33,030 nucleotides of DNA from an uncultured Clostridia bacterium (lineage in GTDB: Bacteria > Bacillota > Clostridia > Christensenellales > Borkfalkiaceae). A model generated the notes under the pieces. It ran no database searches. It worked only from the letters and a program-made list of their open reading frames with translations, and had not been told where the DNA came from. Location: contig CANRIY010000003.1 of assembly GCA_947630775.1 (NCBI GenBank), positions 1-33,030 of the forward strand, written 5' to 3'. Numbering within the stretch: the first letter of the stretch is position 1; each line of letters starts with the position of its first letter. The translations under genes were made by a program, and so were the position numbers. This document shows, piece after piece, positions 25,106-32,590 of the stretch.

Positions 25106-25783
25106 ATGAAGGAAAGCACAAAGCAAGTTTTATCGTATCATTTTTCGGCGACGCATATCGCGTACATGGCGCTCTTTACGGCGCTGGCGTTCGTCGTCAC
25201 CTTTCTCGAGTTTCCCATTTTTCCCGCCACACCCTATTTGAAACTCGACTTTGCGAACGTCTTTTTCATGATCGAAGGGTTTCTCTTCGGCCCCGTCGAG
25301 GCGGTCGTCTCCATCGGGATCAAGGAGCTTTTATGCCTGATGAAATCCTCTTCGGGCGGCGTCGGGGAGCTGGCGAACTTCCTCATGTCAACGGCTTACG
25401 TCATCATTCCCGCGGTTTTGTACCGTTTCAAAAAGGGGAGATGGTGGGTCGCCGTGACGCTTGTGATGGCGTGCGTTATGCAGGTTGCGGTGAGCCTGCC
25501 CGTCAACCGCTATATCAATTTTCCCTTCTTTATGCCAAGCGGTGCGGCGGAGCTGTTCCGGGAAGCGTGGCCGTACGTCCTCGCATTCAATGCGGTGAAG
25601 AGCGTAATAATTTCTCTGATCGTGGCGATCATCTATAAGCCGCTGTCCCGTCTCATCAAGGCGACGCGGAAAAAGCTCGAGGCGCGCACCCGCCGCGTGA
25701 AAGCGGCGGCGCAAGCCGAAAAGACGGCATCGGAAGCCGAAAAACCGCAAGATCAGATGGACGAAAATTCTTCAAACACTTGA
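25106..25783 (+). CDS. ribU: Riboflavin ECF transporter substrate-binding component RibU
   Basis: The 225-residue protein has six hydrophobic segments typical of ECF S-components. It shows the small-residue pattern ALFTALA in helix 1, thought to face EcfT, and the RibU-like stretch LKLDFANVFFMIEGFLFGP. It brings riboflavin into the cell with a shared EcfA-EcfA'-EcfT module that is not in the window. The FMN riboswitch just upstream supports the assignment. I chose the ATG at 25106 (AGAGGTG 5 nt before it); the frame stays open upstream to 24923, but that would translate the riboswitch and its terminator. The C-terminal 30 residues are a charged Ala/Glu/Lys tail. The TGA stop overlaps the -35 box of the following toxin-antitoxin promoter. 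Confidence 0.95.
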   Translation: MKESTKQVLSYHFSATHIAYMALFTALAFVVTFLEFPIFPATPYLKLDFANVFFMIEGFLFGPVEAVVSIGIKELLCLMKSSSGGVGELANFLMSTAYVIIPAVLYRFKKGRWWVAVTLVMACVMQVAVSLPVNRYINFPFFMPSGAAELFREAWPYVLAFNAVKSVIISLIVAIIYKPLSRLIKATRKKLEARTRRVKAAAQAEKTASEAEKPQDQMDENSSNT

Positions 25784-25808
25784 CAGCCCGCATGAAATGT
25801 GGTATAAT
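25780..25808 (+). promoter_or_regulatory. Consensus promoter of the toxin-antitoxin operon
   Basis: TTGACA (25780-25785) and TATAAT (25803-25808) are 17 bp apart. The TGA stop of ribU lies inside the -35 box. AAACACTTGACAGCCC is identical to the promoter upstream of the FMN riboswitch. Autoregulation by the toxin-antitoxin complex at this site is usual for the family but not shown here. Confidence 0.92.
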
Positions 25809-25837
25809 TATCCCACAAAGTATTCGAAGGAGAGAAA

Positions 25838-26098
25838 ATGGCACAGATTATTCCCATTCGTGATTTGAAAAATACGACAGCAATTTCCGAACGTTGCAAC
25901 GCATCCCGTGAACCGATTTTTATCACAAAAAACGGCTATGGGGATATGGTTTTGATGAGCATGGACGTTTATAATGAGATGTTTGCGGAAATTCGGCTTG
26001 CCCGTGATCTGAAAGAGGCTGAGGAAGAACTCAAGAACGGAAAAGGACTTACATTCGAAGAATTTTCCGAAAAGGTGCGGGAAAAATATGCCTTATAA
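25838..26098 (+). CDS. Phd/YefM family antitoxin
   Basis: The 86-residue protein has the Phd/YefM layout. The N-terminal DNA-binding half contains IPIRDLKNT and PIFITKNGYGDMVLMS. The acidic C-terminal helix region (KEAEEELKNGKGLTFEEFSE) would wrap and neutralise the toxin. It should also repress its own promoter at 25780-25808. GAAGGAG lies 5 nt before the ATG. It overlaps the toxin gene by 11 bp. The coding sequence is visibly poorer in GC than the neighbouring genes, which suggests recent transfer of the pair. Confidence 0.93.
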   Translation: MAQIIPIRDLKNTTAISERCNASREPIFITKNGYGDMVLMSMDVYNEMFAEIRLARDLKEAEEELKNGKGLTFEEFSEKVREKYAL

Positions 26099-26408
26099 AC
26101 TGGTTGTTGCGCCTCAGGCAATGCTTGACATTGATAAAATAGGAACCTATATCAGAGAAGACTTGAAGGCGCCGGAAGCCGCGAAAGCTCTCATAGCCCG
26201 CATTCTCAATGCCGTCGGGCGTTTGAAAGATTTTCCGTTCTCCGGCGAAAAAATCAAATTCACCTATATCCCGGATTGTAATGTGCGCAGGGTTATCGTT
26301 GAAAATTATATCGTTCTTTACCGCGCGGAAGAACTGAATGACACGGTATCTGTTTTGCGTATCCTCTATGGCGGAACAGACTACCTAAACTATTTGAAAT
26401 TCGAATAA
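26088..26408 (+). CDS. RelE/ParE superfamily toxin
   Basis: The 106-residue protein has the RelE/ParE fold pattern. It starts YKLVVAPQAMLDIDKIGTYI, continues with a helix, and ends with VRRVIVENYIVLYRAEE and a VLRILYGGTDY strand. RelE-type members cut mRNA in the ribosome, while ParE-type members poison gyrase; the sequence alone does not decide between them. It is translated from a start inside the antitoxin gene, so it is coupled to it. Like the antitoxin it is low in GC. No other mobile-element gene is near. Confidence 0.93.
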   Translation: MPYKLVVAPQAMLDIDKIGTYIREDLKAPEAAKALIARILNAVGRLKDFPFSGEKIKFTYIPDCNVRRVIVENYIVLYRAEELNDTVSVLRILYGGTDYLNYLKFE

Positions 26409-26423
26409 TCTCCCCCGAAAATC

Positions 26424-26452
26424 TTGCAAACTTCGGCCGTATGCGGTATAAT
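26424..26452 (+). promoter_or_regulatory. Promoter of the tsaE operon, predicted leaderless
   Basis: TTGCAA (26424-26429) and TATAAT (26447-26452) are 17 bp apart. Only 8 nt separate the -10 box from the ATG at 26461, so transcription should start at or within 1-2 nt of the start codon. Confidence 0.85.
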
Positions 26453-26460
26453 ACCCGTAT

Positions 26461-26868
26461 ATGGCTGTTTTTGTTTCACATTCCGAAGAGGAGACCCTGC
26501 GCTGGGCGGAGGAATTCGCAAAGTCGCTTGCGGCGGGAGATACCGTGCTTCTTGAGGGCGAAATGGGCGCGGGAAAGACGGTGCTCGCCAAGGGCATCGC
26601 AAGGGGGCTGGGCGTGAGATCGGAGGTTACGAGTCCCACCTATGCCTATATCAACAGCTATGAAGAGGGCAGGCTCCCGCTCTTTCACTTCGATTGCTAC
26701 CGCATTCCGTCCGAAGACTACGCGCGCGCCCTCGGGTTCGAAGAATATTTTTCCGCGGGCGGCGTCTGCTTGGTGGAGTGGAGCGAAAATATTCCGTCCC
26801 TATTGCCCGAACGGGTAAAAAGGGTGAAAATCGTCAAAACAGACGCGGGCAGGGAGGTCAGATTTTGA
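26461..26868 (+). CDS. tsaE: tRNA threonylcarbamoyladenosine biosynthesis ATPase TsaE
   Basis: The 135-residue P-loop ATPase supports the TsaB-TsaD complex in making t6A37 in tRNAs that read ANN codons. Walker A is GEMGAGKT (33-40). TSPTY (57-61), HFDCYR (76-81) and LVEWSEN (104-110) are family marks. It leads an operon with tsaB, a rimI-like gene, a hydrolase, a MurF-like ligase and probably ddl. The tsaE-tsaB-rimI order is common in Firmicutes. No Shine-Dalgarno site precedes the ATG and the promoter leaves almost no leader. Its TGA overlaps the TTG start of tsaB. Confidence 0.96.
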   Translation: MAVFVSHSEEETLRWAEEFAKSLAAGDTVLLEGEMGAGKTVLAKGIARGLGVRSEVTSPTYAYINSYEEGRLPLFHFDCYRIPSEDYARALGFEEYFSAGGVCLVEWSENIPSLLPERVKRVKIVKTDAGREVRF

Positions 26869-27467
26869 AATTTCTTGCGATCGATACAAGTTCGAAGCGG
26901 CTGACCGTCGCCGCGCGGGGAGAGAAAACGGTGCTCCGCGACGCGCCCGATTGCGCCATGCAGCACTCCGTCCGTCTCATGGATGAGATCGACGCCGCAC
27001 TTTTGGGGGCAGAACTTTCCCCCGCGGCGTGCGATTTTTTCGCATGCGTCGTGGGCCCCGGCTCCTTTACGGGGATCCGCATCGGCATTGCGACGGTGAA
27101 GGGACTGTGCACCGCGCTTGGGAAGCCCGCGCTCGCCGTCACTTCCTTCGACTGCCTCGCATATGCTGAGAAGAGCGGGAAAAAGCTCACACTGGTGGAC
27201 GCGGGGCACGGCTGTTTTTACGGTTGTTGCTACGACGGCGTGAAAATTTCCTCTCCCGCCAAATACATGTCCCGCGAGGAAGCGGAGGCATTGATCGCGG
27301 AGGGCTACGCGCCCGTCTCGGCGGAGGAGCTTTCCATCCCGACCAAACTTCTTCCCGCGGGAGAAGGGCTTATTGCGGCGGCGGAGGCGCTTTCGGAACG
27401 CGCCGCGCCCTGCGCACAGCTCGAGGCGGTATATTTGAGAAAATCTTCGGCGGAGGAAGGACGATGA
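26865..27467 (+). CDS. tsaB: tRNA threonylcarbamoyladenosine biosynthesis protein TsaB
   Basis: The 200-residue ASKHA-fold protein is a non-catalytic partner of TsaD in t6A synthesis. FLAIDTSSKRLTVA at the N-terminus and GPGSFTGIRIGIATVKGL (about 63-80) are diagnostic. The start is a TTG at 26865 with AGGGAGG 6-7 nt upstream. It gives the normal TsaB N-terminus, and the TTGA overlap with the tsaE stop couples the two. An ATG-started frame reaching back to 26694 would lie inside tsaE and is rejected. The 3' end overlaps rimI by ATGA. TsaD is not in the window. Confidence 0.95.
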   Translation: MKFLAIDTSSKRLTVAARGEKTVLRDAPDCAMQHSVRLMDEIDAALLGAELSPAACDFFACVVGPGSFTGIRIGIATVKGLCTALGKPALAVTSFDCLAYAEKSGKKLTLVDAGHGCFYGCCYDGVKISSPAKYMSREEAEALIAEGYAPVSAEELSIPTKLLPAGEGLIAAAEALSERAAPCAQLEAVYLRKSSAEEGR

Positions 27468-27898
27468 CGACAAGGGAATGGCGGATCGGCGATCTCGACC
27501 AGATCGCCGCGATCGAAGCGGAGAGTTTTTCCGATCCGTGGACGAGACGGATGCTCGCGGACTCCTTTCTCTCCGACCGCTTTACGGGCGTTCTTCTCGA
27601 AGAGGAAGGGAGCATCGTCGCTTACGGCGGCATGAGCGTCGTCTGCGACGAAGCGGAGATCGAGCTCGTCGCGGTGAGCGAAATGTTCCGCCGCTGCGGC
27701 AGAGGGAAAAAGATCGTAAGCGACCTGTTGGAGATCGCAAGAGGACGTGGGGTGAAGAAAGTCTTTCTCGAAGTGCGCGTCTCCAACGCCCCCGCGCAGA
27801 TCTTATATTTGAAGAGCGGCTTCCGCGGGCTGTACTGCCGCACCCGCTATTATCCCGACGGCGAGGACGCCGTCGTCATGGTGAAGGAGCTCTCTTGA
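27464..27898 (+). CDS. rimI: GNAT N-acetyltransferase, RimI-like
   Basis: The 144-residue protein has the GNAT fold: an N-terminal REWRIGDLDQIAAIE strand-helix, the acetyl-CoA-binding RRCGRGKKIVSDLLEIA (R-x-x-G-x-G/A pattern), and the EVRVSNAPAQILYLKSGF stretch typical of RimI. RimI acetylates the N-terminus of ribosomal protein S18 in E. coli; in Firmicutes the target is less certain. Its place after tsaB supports the RimI assignment. It overlaps tsaB by ATGA, and its TGA overlaps the TTG start of the next gene. Confidence 0.9.
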   Translation: MTTREWRIGDLDQIAAIEAESFSDPWTRRMLADSFLSDRFTGVLLEEEGSIVAYGGMSVVCDEAEIELVAVSEMFRRCGRGKKIVSDLLEIARGRGVKKVFLEVRVSNAPAQILYLKSGFRGLYCRTRYYPDGEDAVVMVKELS

Positions 27899-28590
27899 CG
27901 ATCAGTTTCGTGCAGCGGGGCGAGGGGGAGGATCTTTTGTTCCTTCACGGCTACCTCGCTTCCAAGGAAATTTTTACCCGTCAGATCGATTATTTTTCGA
28001 GATTTTACCGCGTTACCGCATTGGACTTCCCGGGCATGGGTGGGGCAAAACCGCTCGAAGCGCCGTGGTCGGTGGACGATTACGCGGACTGGACGCGGCA
28101 GGCGCTCAAAGAGCTCAACATCACCCGTCCCCGCGCCGTCGCCCATTCCTTCGGCGGCAGGGTGGCGGTCAAACTCCTCGCGGAGGGGGAGATCGGCCGC
28201 GCGGTGCTCACGGGCTGTGCGGGGATCGTAAAAAAACGCACGCTCTCCTATCATATCCGCGTGAAAAGCTATCATTTGGTCAAAAAAATCGCCCCGAATT
28301 TTGCGGAAAAGCATTTCGGGAGCAAGGAATATAAAACGCTTTCTCCCGTCATGCGGGAGAGTTACAAAAAGATCGTCAACGAGGATCTCAGGGAAACAGC
28401 CGCAAAAATTTCCGCGCCCGTGCTCTTTCTGCACGGGGAAAAGGACGAAGAAGTCCCGCTCTCGTCCATCCGCGTCTATCTGGAAGCGATCCATGGAAGC
28501 GAGCTGAAGATTTTGAAAAATTGCGGGCATTTTCCCTTTCTTGACGATCCGCTCGCCTTCAATCTGGCGGCAGAGGAGTTTTTACAATGA
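27895..28590 (+). CDS. Alpha/beta hydrolase
   Basis: The 231-residue protein has the alpha/beta-hydrolase fold. The oxyanion-side LFLHGYLASKE is near the N-terminus, the nucleophile serine is in AHSFGG, the acid is in GEKDEEVP, and the histidine is in CGHFPF near the C-terminus. Substrate is not readable. It starts with TTG (27895), preceded by AAGGAG at 5 nt, and overlaps the rimI stop as TTGA. The next gene starts in its stop codon (ATGA). Sitting between t6A and cell-wall genes, it may simply share the operon. No signal peptide is visible. Confidence 0.88.
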   Translation: MTISFVQRGEGEDLLFLHGYLASKEIFTRQIDYFSRFYRVTALDFPGMGGAKPLEAPWSVDDYADWTRQALKELNITRPRAVAHSFGGRVAVKLLAEGEIGRAVLTGCAGIVKKRTLSYHIRVKSYHLVKKIAPNFAEKHFGSKEYKTLSPVMRESYKKIVNEDLRETAAKISAPVLFLHGEKDEEVPLSSIRVYLEAIHGSELKILKNCGHFPFLDDPLAFNLAAEEFLQ

Positions 28591-30161
28591 CTACGACAAG
28601 ACTTTTGATATTTGCAGCGCTATCCGTGGCATTCACTACGATCCTGATCTGCTGCGCACTGCCGCTCTTCGGCATTTTGCAGCAGGAAAATTACGGGAGC
28701 GGCGACGCCGTCAAGTGGTATTGCAAAAAGAGGAACATGCTCCGCCGCAGGTATCAGCTTCTTGCGCTCTGCCTCGTGCTCGTCACGGCCATTCTCGGGC
28801 TGTGTTTTGCCTTTCTCGGTGCGTATGCGGAGATCGTCGGGGCGGTGGCATACATCGGGCTGTGCGCTCTGTTCGTGTTCGCCTTCCGCCGTGCGCTGAA
28901 GGTCCCCGTGAAGCCCACGAAGCGGCTCGTAAGGCTCGTAACTTGCACATATGTGTTGTTTTTTGCCGCGATCTACGGGTCGGAGATCGGGCTGTTTTAC
29001 GCGGCAAGGGCCATCGGGCACCCGCTTGCTGAGGCGCTTCGCCCCGTGCCGTTGGGGCTCTTCCCCATCCTGCTCTTCCTCTTTGCGGCGGCGGCGAACT
29101 GCGTCATGAAGGTCTATGAAGTCCCGCGTAGCCGCCATTTCATCAAAAAGGCGAAAAAGACTCTGGACGCGAGCGGTTGCGTCAAGGTCGGCATCACGGG
29201 GAGTTTTGCAAAGACGAGCGTCAAGCACATCGCCGCCGAGATCCTTTCGAAGAAATTCCGCGTGAAGGCGACGCCCGCCTCCTTCAATACGCCCATCGGG
29301 ATCGCGAAAACGGTCAACGGGGAGGGGCTCGACTGCGACATTTTTCTTGCGGAAATGGGGGCGCGGCACGTCGGAGATATCAGGGAGCTCTGCGACATGG
29401 TATGCCCGTCCTTCGCCGTCGTCACGGGCGTCTGCGCCCAACACCTCGAAACTTTCCATAGCCTTGACAATATCATCAAGGAGAAGGGCGAGCTCGCCCG
29501 CACGGCAAAGGTCGCCGTCTTGGGCGCTTCCGCCGAAGCGATGCGGGAGGACGCCCTGAAAGAGGGCAGGGACTTTGCGGCGGAAAACGTCGAACTCTTT
29601 GCCGATAAGACGTCTTTCACCCTCCGCATCGGGGAACGGAGCGCCGCGGTCGAAACCAAGATGCTCGGGCGGCATGCCGCAGAGGATATCGCGCTCGCCG
29701 CGGCCCTCTGTCATGCGCTCGGCATGACGTTTGAGGAGATCCTCTCGGCGATCCCCGCCGTCACCCCCGTGCCGCACAGGCTCGAACGGCTTGAAAGCGG
29801 CGGGCTCGTGATTTTGGACGACAGCTATAATTCCAACACGGAGGGCGCAAGAAACGCCGTCGAGGTGCTGAAACTTTGCGGCGGGAAGAAGGTCGCCGTC
29901 ACGCCCGGGCTCGTGGAACTCGGGGAGATTGAAGAAGAGGAGAACGCCGCGCTCGGCAGGGAGCTCGTCGGGCTCGATCTCGTCATTCTCGTCGGGGAGA
30001 CCCGCGTGCTCGCCGTCAGGAACGGCTATAAAGAGGGAGGCGGCGACGAGAAAAAGCTGAAGATCGTGCCCACGCTCGCGGCGGCGGAAGTGCTTCTTAG
30101 CGAATGTTTGCAGGCGGGCGACAGTGTGCTCTTTTTGAACGATCTGCCCGATAAATATTGA
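28587..30161 (+). CDS. Membrane-anchored MurF-like Mur ligase
   Basis: The 524-residue protein has five hydrophobic segments (about 6-30, 57-79, 81-101, 117-140, 152-175) followed by a Mur ligase core. The core shows a P-loop GITGSFAKTSVK (202-213), EMGARHVGDI, a VVTGVCAQHLETF stretch, and DDSYNSNTEGARNA. These match MurF, which adds D-Ala-D-Ala to UDP-MurNAc-tripeptide. Two features differ from classic MurF: the usual GSNGKTT is GSFAKTS, and the C-terminal KGS motif is replaced by VLFLNDLPDKY. The canonical soluble enzyme lacks the membrane part. Related membrane-bound forms exist in Clostridia, to my knowledge without biochemical study. ddl follows 65 bp later, which supports a role with the D-Ala-D-Ala dipeptide. 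It overlaps the hydrolase gene by ATGA. Confidence 0.85.
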   Translation: MTTTRLLIFAALSVAFTTILICCALPLFGILQQENYGSGDAVKWYCKKRNMLRRRYQLLALCLVLVTAILGLCFAFLGAYAEIVGAVAYIGLCALFVFAFRRALKVPVKPTKRLVRLVTCTYVLFFAAIYGSEIGLFYAARAIGHPLAEALRPVPLGLFPILLFLFAAAANCVMKVYEVPRSRHFIKKAKKTLDASGCVKVGITGSFAKTSVKHIAAEILSKKFRVKATPASFNTPIGIAKTVNGEGLDCDIFLAEMGARHVGDIRELCDMVCPSFAVVTGVCAQHLETFHSLDNIIKEKGELARTAKVAVLGASAEAMREDALKEGRDFAAENVELFADKTSFTLRIGERSAAVETKMLGRHAAEDIALAAALCHALGMTFEEILSAIPAVTPVPHRLERLESGGLVILDDSYNSNTEGARNAVEVLKLCGGKKVAVTPGLVELGEIEEEENAALGRELVGLDLVILVGETRVLAVRNGYKEGGGDEKKLKIVPTLAAAEVLLSECLQAGDSVLFLNDLPDKY

Positions 30162-30187
30162 GATAGAGCGAAAAAAGAAACGGTTTG

Positions 30188-30222
30188 AAACACCAAAGAG
30201 GAAAAATAACTCGGAGGTGTTT
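30188..30222 (+). promoter_or_regulatory. Inverted repeat covering the ddl ribosome-binding site
   Basis: AAACACC (30188-30194) can pair with GGTGTTT (30216-30222) across a 21-nt loop. The second arm overlaps the ddl Shine-Dalgarno site GGAGGTG (30213-30219). The stem is short, so a regulatory role is only possible. Confidence 0.3.
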
Positions 30223-30226
30223 TTTC

Positions 30227-31303
30227 ATGCAAAAAAGGGTTGCGGTTTTCTTCGGCGGGACTTCCAACGAACACGAGATCTCCGTCATCACGGGCATGCT
30301 TGCCGTCAATCTGCTGCGCGGCGCGGCGTATGACGTTTTGCCCGTCTATCTCCCGCGGGCGGGCGGCATGGTCACGGGGGAAATGCGCGCGGTGGCGGAT
30401 TTCCGTACTCCTTCCGCCAAATGGAAGGAACTCCGATTCTGTACGGGCGGACTAAAAGGCGTGAAGGGGCATAAAAAATTCCCCGTGGACGTCGCGCTCA
30501 ACTGCTGTCACGGCGGGTTCGGCGAGGACGGGACGCTCTCCGCGCTCCTTCGGTGGCACCGCATCCGTTCCGCGTCGCCCGACGTACCCATGTCCGCGAT
30601 CTTCATGGATAAATCGCTCACGAAGGCGGCGGCGCGGGGGCTTGATATCCCCGTGCTCGACGGCGTTTCTCTGTCCGAAGGGCAGGGAGCGGAAGCGGTA
30701 AATATCCCCCTTCCCGTCATCGTGAAGCCCGCGCGGCTCGGCTCGAGCATCGGCATCAAAGTTGCCAAAACCAAGGAAGAACTCGAAAAAGCGCTTGCGC
30801 TCGCCTTCACACTGGACGGGACCGTGCTCGTCGAACCCTATCTCGAGGGGCGGCGGGATCTCAACTGCGCCGCTTGCAGGCTTCAAGGGGAAGTGCACCT
30901 TTCCCCCGTCGAGGAAGTCTTTTCAAGCGAGGACATCCTCACCTTTTCCGAAAAATACGAGGGGACGGGGGAGCGCAGATCCGCCCTTCCCGCAGAGATC
31001 CCCGAGGAGACCGCAACGGAGATCCAAAATTATACGCGGCGCATCTATGAGGCGTTCGGCGGGAGAGGCGTGGTGCGTGCGGACTTTTTGCTTGCGGACG
31101 GGAAGGCGTACTTCAACGAGCTCAACACTGTGCCGGGGTCGCTCGCCTGTTATCTCTTCGGAAAGAGCCTTACGGATGCGAAAAATTTCCTTGCATCCCT
31201 CGTGGAAGAGGCGCTTCGCGCTCCCGAAACCCAAAAACAGACGGTCGTAACGGGCATTTTGAACGGTTCCGTGTTCTCGGGCAAGGGCGGAAAGCGGGTT
31301 TGA
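30227..31303 (+). CDS. ddl: D-alanine--D-alanine ligase
   Basis: The 358-residue ATP-grasp enzyme joins two D-alanines for the peptidoglycan stem peptide. Family marks are FGGTSNEHEISVITG near the N-terminus, HGGFGEDGTLSALL, VKPARLGSSIGIKV, VRADFLL and the C-terminal FNELNTVPGS that binds metal and ATP. Length is normal. The ATG at 30227 is chosen because GGAGGTG precedes it; an in-frame ATG at 30185 would add 14 residues with no ribosome-binding site. It probably belongs to the tsaE-murF-like operon: the 65-bp gap holds no consensus promoter or terminator. Confidence 0.95.
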   Translation: MQKRVAVFFGGTSNEHEISVITGMLAVNLLRGAAYDVLPVYLPRAGGMVTGEMRAVADFRTPSAKWKELRFCTGGLKGVKGHKKFPVDVALNCCHGGFGEDGTLSALLRWHRIRSASPDVPMSAIFMDKSLTKAAARGLDIPVLDGVSLSEGQGAEAVNIPLPVIVKPARLGSSIGIKVAKTKEELEKALALAFTLDGTVLVEPYLEGRRDLNCAACRLQGEVHLSPVEEVFSSEDILTFSEKYEGTGERRSALPAEIPEETATEIQNYTRRIYEAFGGRGVVRADFLLADGKAYFNELNTVPGSLACYLFGKSLTDAKNFLASLVEEALRAPETQKQTVVTGILNGSVFSGKGGKRV

Positions 31304-31316
31304 CCCTCCGAAATTG

Positions 31317-31345
31317 TTGCAAAATTTACAATAAACCCTTATAAT
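31317..31345 (+). promoter_or_regulatory. Promoter of icd, predicted leaderless
   Basis: TTGCAA (31317-31322) and TATAAT (31340-31345) are 17 bp apart. The ATG at 31352 begins only 6 nt after the -10 box, about where transcription should start. Confidence 0.88.
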
Positions 31346-31351
31346 AGAGGC

Positions 31352-32554
31352 ATGGAAAGAATTCAAATGAAGACGCCCCTCGTCGAAATGGACGGGGACG
31401 AAATGACAAGGATCCTCTGGAAAAAGATCAAAGAGCTCCTCATCGAGCCGTACGTCGAGCTCAGAACGGAGTACTACGACCTCGGGCTCAGACACAGGGA
31501 CGAGACGGGCGACCGCGTGACGGCAGACAGCGCGCTTGCGACCAAAAAGTACGGCGTGGCAGTCAAGTGCGCGACGATCACCCCCAACGAGCAGCGGATG
31601 GAAGAATACGGCCTTCACGAGATGTGGAAGAGCCCCAACGGGACCATCCGCCGCATTTTGGACGGTACGGTGTTCCGCGCGCCCATTCTCGCAAAGGGGA
31701 TCCGCCCCTATATTCCGGGCTGGAAGAAACCCATCGTCCTCGCCCGCCATGCCTACGGCGACGTATATTCGGCGGCGGACGTTCTCGCGGAGCGGGGAGA
31801 AAAGGTCTACCTCGTGGGAGAGGACGCCGAGGGGAAGGAGACCTTCCGCCGTCTCGTGCACGATTTCAAGGGGGAGAAGGGCATGGTGCAGGGCATGCAC
31901 AACACGGAGAGCTCCGTCCGCTCCTTTGCCCATGCCTGTTTCCGCTATGCGCTCGAAGAGAACCTGCCCCTGATGTTCGCCTCCAAAGATACGATCGCCA
32001 AGATCTACGACGGGCAATTCAAGAAAATTTTTAATGAAGTCTATGAGGAGTACCGCGCCGAATTCGAGCGGAGAGGGCTGTGGTATCTCTATACCCTCAT
32101 CGACGACGCCGTCGCCCGCATCATCCGTTCGGAGGGCGGCATCCTCTGGGCGTGCAAAAATTACGACGGGGACGTGATGAGCGACATGGTCGCCACCGCG
32201 TACGGGTCGCTCGGCATGATGACGTCCGTGCTCGTTTCGCCCGACGGAAAATATGAATATGAGGCGGCGCACGGCACCGTCACGCGGCATTATTACAAGT
32301 ATCTCAGGGGGGAAGAGACCTCCACGAACTCCGTCGCCACGATCTTTGCATGGACGGGTGCCCTGAAAAAGCGGGGGGAACTCGACGGGATCGCAGAACT
32401 TGTCGCGTTCGCCGAACGGCTCGAACGGGCAACGGTCGCGACGGTCGAAGCCGGGGAAATGACGGGAGACCTCATCCCGCTCTGGTGCGGTGACGCTGCG
32501 CCCAAAAAATTGGACACGGAGGGCTTCCTCCGCGCCGTCGCAAGCAGATTATAA
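31352..32554 (+). CDS. icd: NADP-dependent isocitrate dehydrogenase (homodimeric, eukaryote-like type)
   Basis: The 400-residue enzyme converts isocitrate to 2-oxoglutarate and CO2 with NADP. The sequence follows the eukaryote-like homodimeric subfamily: TPLVEMDGDEMTRILW at the N-terminus, VKCATITPNEQRMEEYGL, SPNGTIRRILDGTVFRAPI, DVMSDMVATAYGSLGMMTSV, and EAAHGTVTRHYYKY with the NADP-binding region after it. The usual E. coli-type Icd is a different subfamily. It would supply 2-oxoglutarate for glutamate synthesis and NADPH. It has its own promoter and almost no leader; GAGG lies within the 6 nt between the -10 box and the ATG, too close to act as a Shine-Dalgarno site. No clear terminator follows, only repeats. 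Confidence 0.96.
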   Translation: MERIQMKTPLVEMDGDEMTRILWKKIKELLIEPYVELRTEYYDLGLRHRDETGDRVTADSALATKKYGVAVKCATITPNEQRMEEYGLHEMWKSPNGTIRRILDGTVFRAPILAKGIRPYIPGWKKPIVLARHAYGDVYSAADVLAERGEKVYLVGEDAEGKETFRRLVHDFKGEKGMVQGMHNTESSVRSFAHACFRYALEENLPLMFASKDTIAKIYDGQFKKIFNEVYEEYRAEFERRGLWYLYTLIDDAVARIIRSEGGILWACKNYDGDVMSDMVATAYGSLGMMTSVLVSPDGKYEYEAAHGTVTRHYYKYLRGEETSTNSVATIFAWTGALKKRGELDGIAELVAFAERLERATVATVEAGEMTGDLIPLWCGDAAPKKLDTEGFLRAVASRL

Positions 32555-32590
32555 ACGACATTTCCTCGGTGCCCCTCATAGGAGAGCTAA

